From the NCBI GenBank assembly GCA_021162285.1, contig JAGGYZ010000137.1, positions 1-29,788 of the forward strand: a stretch of DNA of 29,788 nucleotides, written 5' to 3'. Of the stretch, positions 23,026 through 29,788 are shown piece by piece. Position numbers and translations under genes: made by a program. The stretch is from Candidatus Fermentibacteraceae bacterium. Its GTDB lineage: Bacteria; Fermentibacterota; Fermentibacteria; Fermentibacterales; JCC-6. The notes under the pieces are model-generated. The model searched no databases, was not told the DNA's origin, and saw only the letters and a program-made list of their open reading frames with translations. The stretch's first letter is position 1; the number at the start of each line of letters is the position of its first letter.

Positions 23026-23944
23026 GAGTTCTCCTCTCACCGAACAGTGCAGTTTCAACCGCCACAGGGTCATTACTCACTGACACTACGCCTGGAAGGC
23101 GTCTGAACATGTTTCTCTGCCGTCTGGCATACTGCCATGTGTGTGTTTCTATTGCAAGGGTTGCGTCCTGCAGGGAACACTGCCCCTCCAGGTAGTCAAT
23201 GATCTCTGAATACCCTATTGTAGCCCCCAGAACAGGATCACGCCGGTAACCTTTTAGGAGCAGGCCTTTTACCTCTTCAACAAGTCCGGAAGACAACATC
23301 GATGAAGTTCTTTTCTTTATGCCTTCCCTGAGAGCAGTGTTGTCTTTCTCTATATAGACAAACCTGAATCTGCTGTCCGGCCTTCCTCCCTGTTTGAGCT
23401 TAGATGGGATCGAACCGCTTAACAGGGCTATTTCCATGGATCTGACCAGCCTTACCATGTCTGTTTTTCCGGTTCCAGCTGCTTCTTCGCTGTCCAGACT
23501 TTTCAGCAGACGGTGAAGTGCGCCGGGAACCTGATTTTCAATTGCCGATAAAGCTTCTCTGAGTACATCATTTCTGGATGGAAGTGAATCAAGAAGTCCG
23601 GCAAGTGACATTATGTATAACCCGGAACCACCCACAACAAGAGGAATTGAACCCTTGTCAAAAATCCGGTTAATTATCGTTAAAGCTTTTTCCGCATACC
23701 ACACTGATGAATGGAGAGTGTCGGGATCCGCAACATCTATCATGTGATGGGGAACCTTTTTTAGCTGATCGGCAGAGGGTTTTGCTGTACCTATATCCAT
23801 TCCTCTGTACAACTGTCTGGAATCAGCACTTACGATTTCAACAGGCCTGTTCCCTGCAATGAACATTGCTGCTTCCGTTTTCCCCACAGCAGTGCATCCT
23901 GCGATTACCGGGATTCTATCTTCCAAAGCGATTCTCCAGTTCAC
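23018..23944 (-). CDS. miaA: tRNA dimethylallyltransferase
   Basis: MiaA adds dimethylallyl to N6 of A37 in tRNAs that read codons starting with U, using DMAPP. The P-loop is GCTAVGKT (residues 16-23); VSADSRQLYRGMDIGTAKP is the family signature, followed by PHHMIDVADP and GSGLYIMSLAGL. The late RQRNMFRRLPG block (tRNA-binding) is present. The 308-residue length is normal. Start is GTG 23944 within the end of mutL; TTG 23926, seven bases after GGAG, is a good alternative giving MEDRIPVIAG. tRNA-Leu(UAA) with A36-A37-A38, a canonical substrate, lies just upstream of mutL. Confidence 0.94.
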   Translation of the reverse strand: MNWRIALEDRIPVIAGCTAVGKTEAAMFIAGNRPVEIVSADSRQLYRGMDIGTAKPSADQLKKVPHHMIDVADPDTLHSSVWYAEKALTIINRIFDKGSIPLVVGGSGLYIMSLAGLLDSLPSRNDVLREALSAIENQVPGALHRLLKSLDSEEAAGTGKTDMVRLVRSMEIALLSGSIPSKLKQGGRPDSRFRFVYIEKDNTALREGIKKRTSSMLSSGLVEEVKGLLLKGYRRDPVLGATIGYSEIIDYLEGQCSLQDATLAIETHTWQYARRQRNMFRRLPGVVSVSNDPVAVETALFGERRTRG

Positions 23945-25619
23945 TGAAAGGCAGTTCTATCATGGTAGGTCTTCCATGGGGACAGTGAAACGGATCTTTC
24001 ATGGTAAACAGTGTATGAAACAGATTTCTCGCCTCTGTAATGGAAATTTTGTCACCGAACTTTATTGCTCCTGCACATGCGCTGGCCGAGGCAATTCTTT
24101 CTGCCTCTGTCTCTGAAACCTCAACACCCTTTGCCAGGGCTTTCAACACTTCTCTTACAGCTTCTGTCCCCCTTTTAATACCAACCGGCACACTGAGCAG
24201 CTCAAGAGTATCACCTGTAATTCTGAAATCGTAGCCGGCCTGCTTTATCATTGAACTGTAGACTTTAAGAATATGCTTTTCCTGTTCATCAACAGTAATT
24301 TCTTCTGGAAGGAGCATCCTCTGCTGTCCTGCAGACATCGCCCCTTTAACAGACTCTATGATTTTTTCGTACAGGATTCTCTCGTGTGCAGCGTGCTGAT
24401 CGACGATCAGAAGGCCTGTAGCAGTTTCTGTTACAAGGTAGGAACCGGCGATACGGATTATTTCAACAGAATCTTCCCAGTGGTTCACACTGTTCTCCGA
24501 AGGTGCCATTTCGCGTTTAACCGGTGTTTCAAAATCCATGGCGGTCTGATAAGCTCCAGGAGAAACACGGCTCTGTCTGGTGTACGCCTCAGTGGAGTAG
24601 GAGACATGCGACTGACCGGAGACTGGGATGGCAGAAACTGTGCTGTCTACCCTGTGTGCCGCTATTCCTGGAACTGCAGACCTCACTGCTGCTTCTATCT
24701 GATAGGGTTTTCTGAATCGAAGTTCTCTCTTTGCCGGATGGGCATTTACATCTACCATAGAAGGGTCTACGGTGACGGAACACAGTATAAGAGGATCTCC
24801 TGCCGGCCCGGAAAATGCTTCACGCAACGGAAAACTGATCTGAATAGCTGTAACCGGCCTTCCATTGACAAGAATGTACTGGTGCCGTCTGTTTGCCCAT
24901 CTTCTGTCCGGGAAAATAGTCAGTTCCGCAGTGACACCGTCACTCTGACCTGTCGATTCAACGCATCGCTCACCGTCTGAAAGCCCGTACCGGTCTTTTA
25001 ACCTCTGGGCAGTTGAACTGGTGACTGGAAGTGTTAACACTTTTCTTCCGTTGTGTTTAAGTGAAAAGGAACAATTAATTCTGGAGAGAGCAGCCCCGGT
25101 AACAATTCTCTCGATCCACGACAGTTCTGTTGACTCTGAACGCAGGAATTTTCTTCTTGCCGGCTGGTTAAAAAACAGGTTTTCAACGGTAACTGTTGTT
25201 CCCCTGGTTCTAGCTGCAGGCTCCATGGAGTCTACTCTGCCGCCGGTAACCGACAGTTTCCATCCATTGTTGTTTCTGCCGGTAAGTATGGTCATTCTTG
25301 AAACACTGGCTATGCTTGGAAGGGCTTCTCCGCGGAAACCCAGTGTTGTAATATCGTTCAGATCCGATGAAGCCGAAATCTTGCTTGTGGCGTGTCTCTG
25401 AATGGCAAGCAGAAGGTCATGTTTGTCCATACCCTCTCCGTTGTCACGCACGGCAATGAGTTTTCGACCTCCGGCCTCAAGCTCTATTTCTATCTCAGTA
25501 GCTCTGGAATCCAGTGCATTTTCAAGCAGTTCTTTTACCACCGAAGCCGGTCTTTCAACCACTTCCCCTGCGGCAATAAGATTGATCAGGTGATCCGGCA
25601 GTTTTCTTATTTCAGACAT
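23916..25619 (-). CDS. mutL: DNA mismatch repair protein MutL
   Basis: MutL links mismatch recognition by MutS to strand cutting. The GHKL ATPase domain has LIAAGEVVERPASVVKEL, ENALDSRA, DNGEGM (59-64) and GFRGEAL. The C-terminal domain holds the endonuclease motif DQHAAHERILYE (from residue 407) plus CPHGRP (140 residues later), so this MutL should nick DNA itself, as in species without MutH. The start is ATG 25619 after GGAGGAAA; an upstream open frame runs into the tRNA gene and is not used. It ends inside miaA (overlap). The 567-residue length is within the family's range. No mutS is in the window. Confidence 0.96.
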   Translation of the reverse strand: MSEIRKLPDHLINLIAAGEVVERPASVVKELLENALDSRATEIEIELEAGGRKLIAVRDNGEGMDKHDLLLAIQRHATSKISASSDLNDITTLGFRGEALPSIASVSRMTILTGRNNNGWKLSVTGGRVDSMEPAARTRGTTVTVENLFFNQPARRKFLRSESTELSWIERIVTGAALSRINCSFSLKHNGRKVLTLPVTSSTAQRLKDRYGLSDGERCVESTGQSDGVTAELTIFPDRRWANRRHQYILVNGRPVTAIQISFPLREAFSGPAGDPLILCSVTVDPSMVDVNAHPAKRELRFRKPYQIEAAVRSAVPGIAAHRVDSTVSAIPVSGQSHVSYSTEAYTRQSRVSPGAYQTAMDFETPVKREMAPSENSVNHWEDSVEIIRIAGSYLVTETATGLLIVDQHAAHERILYEKIIESVKGAMSAGQQRMLLPEEITVDEQEKHILKVYSSMIKQAGYDFRITGDTLELLSVPVGIKRGTEAVREVLKALAKGVEVSETEAERIASASACAGAIKFGDKISITEARNLFHTLFTMKDPFHCPHGRPTMIELPFSELENRFGR

Positions 25620-25631
25620 TTTCCTCCAGAG

Positions 25632-25719
25632 TGGTGCCGAGAGAGGGACTTGAACCCTCACGCCCTTGTGGGGCAGCGGATTTTAAGTCCGCTGTGTCTG
25701 CCAATTCCACCATCCCGGC
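25632..25719 (-). tRNA. tRNA-Leu (anticodon UAA), CCA encoded
   Basis: The minus-strand transcript begins GCCGGGA at 25719 and ends TCTCGGC-A-CCA at 25632, with acceptor stem pairing at all seven positions (one G-U). The anticodon stem GCGGA/TCCGC encloses the loop CTTAAAA, giving anticodon TAA. A long variable arm (GCCC-CACAA-GGGC) marks a class II tRNA, and GGTTCAAGTCC is the T arm. The 3' CCA is encoded. The mature end is 12 bases before mutL, so processing from a joint transcript is likely. A36-A37-A38 is the MiaA target pattern. Confidence 0.95.
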
Positions 25720-25744
25720 ATCTCCCAAAACTGTTAACGCACCA

Positions 25745-25750
25745 AATATA
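25745..25750 (-). promoter_or_regulatory. Weak -10 box candidate upstream of tRNA-Leu
   Basis: TATATT directly follows the stop of the barrel-like gene, 25 bases before the tRNA. A recognisable -35 box is not seen (CGGTCA at 17 bases is poor), so this is offered only as a possible own promoter of the tRNA-mutL-miaA segment. Confidence 0.25.
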
Positions 25751-26740
25751 CTAATACTTGAAAGAACTGACCGCATTTTCTGCAATCCACGGGTGTTCAA
25801 TTCGTAACTGCGGGTCTAATAGATTGTCACCCATTGCAATACCAGCGCTGAGCCCCCAGCTGTAAGTACCTCCCGGGTGCCTGACAATATCCGCCCCTGC
25901 AGTAATACCATGAAACTCACCCTGGATTTCGCCCTGTAACCAGCCCTCTTCTCTGCACGATGCAAGCAACAACACAGTTTTTGCAGGACGGTACTCCATC
26001 ATTAGTCCAGGTATCGGCAGTGTCAATTCGGTTCTCATATCCCCGGTACTGAACGAAAGCCTGGAAAACTGGTTTGTCCCGTTCCAGCCGTACACAAGCT
26101 GTACTCCGCCAAACTGTACCGTTCCGTAAATCCGTCTGTAGCTGGTATTTTCGTCAACTGCCGGAAAAGATACCAAACCGAAGGGGCCGCTGTGGACCTG
26201 TGCTCTCAACCACAGGTTCCCTCCGTGTCTTCCGGTGCAGTACGCCGGACCTACTCTAAAACTGTTACCAACGGGAAAAGAGACCCCGAATACGGATGCG
26301 TTCCTGCCTGCGGCAATCAGGAACAGGCTGTCCCTGTATTCACCTGAGGCATGAACATTTTGAAACGATGAACCGCGGAAATCAACTGCAACATTTTTGT
26401 AACTCAGCACATGGCTGGCTGTTTGTTCTCTTCTTATACCGTACGCAAGGAAATCTCCTGCAGATGCCATAAAGGCATAACCATTCTCTCTTATATTTGA
26501 TGCTGCAAGTGGATGTATTCCAGCAGTTTCACCTGATGAAACAACCCGAAAGCTCTGTTTGTCCAGACCGTGGAATACAATTTCCGTGAATGTACCTGAC
26601 CTGTCTGTGGGAATCGATGGTTCGTACACCCACAAAGAAAGAGGCAGCAGCCCCTCTTCCATGGAAAACGCTGTTTCCCTGCCTCCGGATACAACACCTG
26701 AGACTGGGGTCAGAGAAATAAGAATGAGCAGTATAATCAA
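25751..26740 (-). CDS. Secreted beta-rich, probable outer-membrane barrel protein
   Basis: The 329-residue protein has a signal peptide (residues 1-18, IILLILISLTPVSG) and many alternating beta-type segments rich in Gly, Phe, Tyr and Arg (VQLVYGWNGTNQFSRLSFS, YSWGLSAGIAMGDNL), and it ends in FKY. The aromatic last residue is common in outer-membrane beta-barrels. No named family is recognised. The start is TTG 26740, overlapping the uvrC stop as TTGA, with AAGAAGG seven bases upstream. It resembles the protein at 13598-14833 in size class and style, but I see no clear sequence similarity between them. Confidence 0.6.
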   Translation of the reverse strand: MIILLILISLTPVSGVVSGGRETAFSMEEGLLPLSLWVYEPSIPTDRSGTFTEIVFHGLDKQSFRVVSSGETAGIHPLAASNIRENGYAFMASAGDFLAYGIRREQTASHVLSYKNVAVDFRGSSFQNVHASGEYRDSLFLIAAGRNASVFGVSFPVGNSFRVGPAYCTGRHGGNLWLRAQVHSGPFGLVSFPAVDENTSYRRIYGTVQFGGVQLVYGWNGTNQFSRLSFSTGDMRTELTLPIPGLMMEYRPAKTVLLLASCREEGWLQGEIQGEFHGITAGADIVRHPGGTYSWGLSAGIAMGDNLLDPQLRIEHPWIAENAVSSFKY

Positions 26741-28524
26741 GACAAAACCTTCTTTACCGCATATGCTTTCTTTCTCCCCACACCAGGCACCGAAGCGATC
26801 TCTTCCACAGAAGCTGCACCTATTCTGGCAACACTGCCAAAATTTTTAAGAAGGGCTGCCTTCAGTGCAGGACCGATTCCAGGCACATCGTCCAGTGCGG
26901 AATGAAAGTAGCTTTTAGCCCGTTTTGTTCTATGGAATGTGATAACAAATCTGTGAGCTTCGTCTCTCATTGCCTTCAGCAAAAGCAGAGGTGGTGCATT
27001 GTCCGGCAATTTTATTGTCTTTTCTTCCGGCGCGATCAGAAGAGTCTCTTCCTTTTTGGCAATGGAAACGAACCTGGTTCCCGGCATAAGCTGTGCTCCG
27101 GCATCCCAGGCCGCCCTGAGCTGCGTTATTCCTCCGTCTATGAGGAAAACATCAGGGCCTTCTTCCTCCAGATGGGATGCAAACCTTGAAACGGCATTTC
27201 CTATCATAGCGGGGTCATTCTGTGCGATTTCATCCGGCATTGAAAACCTTCTGTAACCTTCTTTATCCGGTTTCCCGTGACGGAAACTGACCAGTGCTGC
27301 AACTGAAGCGTGCCCCTGTATTGTTGATGCATCCAGGCACACCATCCATTCCGGAGGAGCTTCCAGCCCCAGTATATCTGCAACAGCCTCCAGAGCGGCC
27401 TCCCGCCGTTCCACCCTGCCTGCGGGATGCTTCCACTCCAGCTTGATAAGAAAGTGCTTCAAATCTCTCTGTGCTACATCTGTCAGAGATTTCAGATCTC
27501 CCCGCTCAGGAACCAGAATATCAACGGCTGCTTCTTTCTTTTCCCGGAGCCACTGGGTGAGCACTTCAGAATCCTGAGCCTCGCAGGCAAGCAGCACCTG
27601 CCTTGGTATATCTCCGGTTTCAGTGTAATACGACCTCAGCAGAATGGAGATCCTCTCTTCCCGGGAGGCATACTTCCACCTTGAACCAAAAGGAAGTCTC
27701 AGGCTCCCCATAAACCTTCCGTTCCTTACCTGGATGATGATACCCCAGTTTCCGTTCACCGCCATCACATCGCGTGATACCGTATCTCTCACAGATTCAG
27801 GTGCTGGCCAGCCGAAAGAATCCAGTCGTTTCAGAAGATCTCTCAGCTCCGCAGCTCTCTCATATTCCAGAGATGATGAGGACTGCTTCATCTGCCGAAC
27901 AATCTCCTGGCGTGCTTTGCTCCAGTGCCCCTGAAGCATGTAGATAATCCTGTTTACTTTCTGATTGTATATACTCTTCTCATGGGTAGTACATGGTGCA
28001 GGGCATCTGTCAAGCTGCCCCATGAGACATGGGCGTTCACGGTGCTTTAAATGTACCGTTGTGCATTTTCGAAGCGGGTAAAGCTCCAGCAGAAAAGCAA
28101 CGAGAGACCTGAGATTCCCGGCATCCGGATATGGACCGAATCTGGGAATGTTTACAGATCTGTCCGGGCTTCTGGTTATTACCAGCCTTGGGTATTCCTC
28201 GTTGGTTGTTACCTCCAGCCACGGGTATCGGTTTGAGCTTCGAAGATCCACATTCAACGGTGGCTTGTTGTTTCTGATAAGTTCTGCTTCAAGGATCAGT
28301 GCTTCAAGCTCTGTTCTTGTTACGGTCCACTGAACGGTAACAGACTTTTCCAGAAGTATCCTGTGCCTCAGGTCTCCGGGGTTGGAAATGTGTCCCCGAA
28401 GACGACTGATAATGCTTTTGGCTTTTCCAATATAGAGTATTTTTCCCCTGTGATCGTGAAAACTGTACACACCCGGCAGGTCGGGAGCCGCTGATACAGC
28501 GCTTTTAAGAGAATCAGCTGTCAC
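26737..28524 (-). CDS. uvrC: UvrABC system protein C (excinuclease)
   Basis: UvrC makes the two cuts on either side of a DNA lesion in nucleotide excision repair. The GIY-YIG nuclease lies at residues 15-95 (GVYSFHDHRGKILYIGKAK). A UVR helical hairpin that binds UvrB is near residues 200-235 (SSLEYERAAELRDLLKRLD). The RNase H-like 5' nuclease has Asp in CLDASTIQG and IDGG, and a late His in TFHRTKRAK. Two helix-hairpin-helix units end the protein (IGPALKAALLKNFGS, VPGVGRKKAYAV). 595 residues is typical. The start is GTG 28524 inside the end of murJ. Confidence 0.96.
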   Translation of the reverse strand: MTADSLKSAVSAAPDLPGVYSFHDHRGKILYIGKAKSIISRLRGHISNPGDLRHRILLEKSVTVQWTVTRTELEALILEAELIRNNKPPLNVDLRSSNRYPWLEVTTNEEYPRLVITRSPDRSVNIPRFGPYPDAGNLRSLVAFLLELYPLRKCTTVHLKHRERPCLMGQLDRCPAPCTTHEKSIYNQKVNRIIYMLQGHWSKARQEIVRQMKQSSSSLEYERAAELRDLLKRLDSFGWPAPESVRDTVSRDVMAVNGNWGIIIQVRNGRFMGSLRLPFGSRWKYASREERISILLRSYYTETGDIPRQVLLACEAQDSEVLTQWLREKKEAAVDILVPERGDLKSLTDVAQRDLKHFLIKLEWKHPAGRVERREAALEAVADILGLEAPPEWMVCLDASTIQGHASVAALVSFRHGKPDKEGYRRFSMPDEIAQNDPAMIGNAVSRFASHLEEEGPDVFLIDGGITQLRAAWDAGAQLMPGTRFVSIAKKEETLLIAPEEKTIKLPDNAPPLLLLKAMRDEAHRFVITFHRTKRAKSYFHSALDDVPGIGPALKAALLKNFGSVARIGAASVEEIASVPGVGRKKAYAVKKVLS

Positions 28525-29788
28525 GCCGCCTGATCACTTTCATAACTGTCTGCCTTACCTGGTTTCCGCCAGTAACAGAGAACAGCCCCACAGCAACAAT
28601 CATTACAATAATTCCGGACAAGACCAGAGAAGCAACCCCGGTGACAATACCGGACAGTGCGTAATTAGAAACAATCGGCTTCAGAAACATGAGAAGAAGA
28701 AGCGTTCCAGCTCCGCTGAACAAGAGTGCCGACCATGATCTCGCGCGAACCCCGGCTTTTCCTATTCTACCTTTCAGATACCGTTTAAGAAGAAACAGGT
28801 TAACCATAGATGAAATACTACTGGCAAGGGCCAGCCCTGCAATGGGTTCAGCAATACCGGTTTGCATAAACATATATGTGAAACCGCCGTTAAGAACTAT
28901 GTTCAGCCCCATACATCCTATGGCGATCTTCACCGGAGTTTTCGTATCCTTCAGAGCGTAGTAAACAGGGGCGGTTATTTTCACTGCAGCGTAGAAAACC
29001 ATGCCTATAGAATAGAAGCGCAGTGATGCTGCAGTAAGCCTGAGGGAAGTGTCTGAAAATTCACCTCTGAAGAACATAACCCTTACAACAGGTTCGGCCA
29101 TTACAATCAGGTACAGTGCTGCAGGAAGCATTATTCCGGTAATAACCAGAGTGGAAAAACCAAGTGTACGGCCTGCCTCATCGAATTTGCCCATGGCTGT
29201 CTGTCTGCTGAGCGTGGGAAGCAGCGCAGTGGCGAGAGCGATTGCAAAAATTCCCTGTGGAACCTGAGTTACACGCAGACCGTAAGACAGAGCTGCCACG
29301 CTGCCCTCTCCAAGAAGAGAAGCGATCAACTGATCAACCAGTATGTTAACCTCTGCAGCCAGAAGACCTATCAGAGCCGGGACAGCAAGCTTCAGGACCT
29401 TTCTGAACCCTGGATCTTTCCAGTAGTAATCAAGGCGGAAGCTAATTCCTCTGCTTTTCATAAAAGGTACCTGTATCAGCAGTTGAAGAGCACCACCAAC
29501 AAGTACACCTGTGGAATACGCCCATACCGGCATGTCAGCCTTCCACATCCCGGCAAGAACGAAAAGCCCCAGGAGAGCTGAAATATTGAAAAGTACAGGA
29601 GCGAGGGCAGGAGCCAGAAAGTGCCTGTGGCTGTTCAGAATGCCCATGCACACAGAGGCAATACCCACAAACAGTATGTATGGAAACAGCAGACGGAGAA
29701 GTTGTGTGGTAAGCTGTGTTTTCCCGGGGGTATCACTGAATCCTGGTGCAAATACATCTACCAGAACAGGAGCCAGAAGCATACCCAG
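28514..29788 (-). CDS. murJ: Lipid II flippase MurJ, N-terminus cut by window edge
   Basis: MurJ (MviN) moves lipid II, the peptidoglycan precursor, across the inner membrane. About 425 residues are visible; the N-terminal membrane helices lie beyond the right edge of the window, since the frame stays open to base 29788. Around eleven hydrophobic helices remain. Family blocks are ILNSHRHFLAPALAPVLFNI, then the sites VDQLIASLLGEGSVAALSYGLRVTQVPQGIFAIALATALLPTLSRQ and PVYYALKDTKTPVKIA (quoted in parts of the typical MATE/MOP-like pattern). uvrC starts in its last codons. The gene belongs to peptidoglycan synthesis, and the L,D-transpeptidase and M15 genes in this window act later in the same pathway. 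Confidence 0.94.
   Translation of the reverse strand: MGMLLAPVLVDVFAPGFSDTPGKTQLTTQLLRLLFPYILFVGIASVCMGILNSHRHFLAPALAPVLFNISALLGLFVLAGMWKADMPVWAYSTGVLVGGALQLLIQVPFMKSRGISFRLDYYWKDPGFRKVLKLAVPALIGLLAAEVNILVDQLIASLLGEGSVAALSYGLRVTQVPQGIFAIALATALLPTLSRQTAMGKFDEAGRTLGFSTLVITGIMLPAALYLIVMAEPVVRVMFFRGEFSDTSLRLTAASLRFYSIGMVFYAAVKITAPVYYALKDTKTPVKIAIGCMGLNIVLNGGFTYMFMQTGIAEPIAGLALASSISSMVNLFLLKRYLKGRIGKAGVRARSWSALLFSGAGTLLLLMFLKPIVSNYALSGIVTGVASLVLSGIIVMIVAVGLFSVTGGNQVRQTVMKVIRRRDS

Noticed and set aside
25620..25661. N-terminal extension of mutL
   Set aside because: It runs into the tRNA-Leu gene; ATG 25619 has a GGAGGAAA site and gives the normal MutL start.

Overview
This window reads as a piece of the chromosome of a Gram-negative bacterium with mid-range GC. 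It is tightly packed and almost all housekeeping, and most genes lie on the minus strand. Genes commonly overlap at ATGA, TAATG or TGATG junctions. Around ten of about thirty genes start most plausibly at GTG, TTG or possibly CTG. Several proteins look secreted, lipidated or outer-membrane beta-barrel. One lipoprotein has the CA...GGPxDxxPP start and SbsA-like Ig domain typical of the Bacteroidetes/FCB group. This suggests an FCB-superphylum lineage, possibly an uncultured one such as the Fermentibacteria; the lineage is an inference, because no rRNA is present.

Layout. Positions 1-873 hold two plus-strand genes: the end of a small membrane protein and a secreted protein of unknown function. 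Positions 899-1068 hold degenerate ~35-bp repeats ending in a perfect 11-bp inverted repeat. A strong intrinsic terminator at 1098-1122 closes the minus-strand run that comes in from pgi. In transcription order that run is pgi, a beta-barrel-like protein, purN, an M15 peptidase, an L,D-transpeptidase, a BamB-like beta-propeller, era, scpA, scpB, an rluB-type pseudouridine synthase, cmk, plsC, rpsA, mtaB, coaE and a TPR membrane protein. The scpAB-rlu-cmk-plsC-rpsA core is a familiar bacterial order.

From 16.1 to 19.5 kb the strands alternate. There is an exported MsrB-MsrA fusion (+), an orphan adaptor-like lipoprotein (-), and a translationally coupled pair made of a lipoprotein and a polysaccharide deacetylase (+). 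From 29.8 down to 19.5 kb is a second minus-strand series: murJ (cut by the window edge), uvrC, a beta-barrel-like protein, tRNA-Leu(UAA), mutL, miaA, a ParB-like/TPR protein, the Ig-like lipoprotein and a ferredoxin-nitroreductase fusion.

The genes cover DNA repair (uvrC, mutL), tRNA modification (miaA, mtaB), translation (rpsA, era, rlu), chromosome condensation (scpAB), CoA, lipid, nucleotide and sugar metabolism, and cell-wall work (murJ, L,D-transpeptidase, M15 peptidase, deacetylase). I see no mobile element, CRISPR array, defence island or clear new multi-gene system. The points most worth a second look are a CoaE without the Walker A lysine, a cmk with no ordinary start codon, an Era with a degenerate G4 motif, an orphan ParB-TPR fusion, an EF-hand-like loop inside an M15 peptidase, a perfect 12-bp hairpin between rpsA and mtaB, and the repeat cluster at 0.9-1.07 kb.
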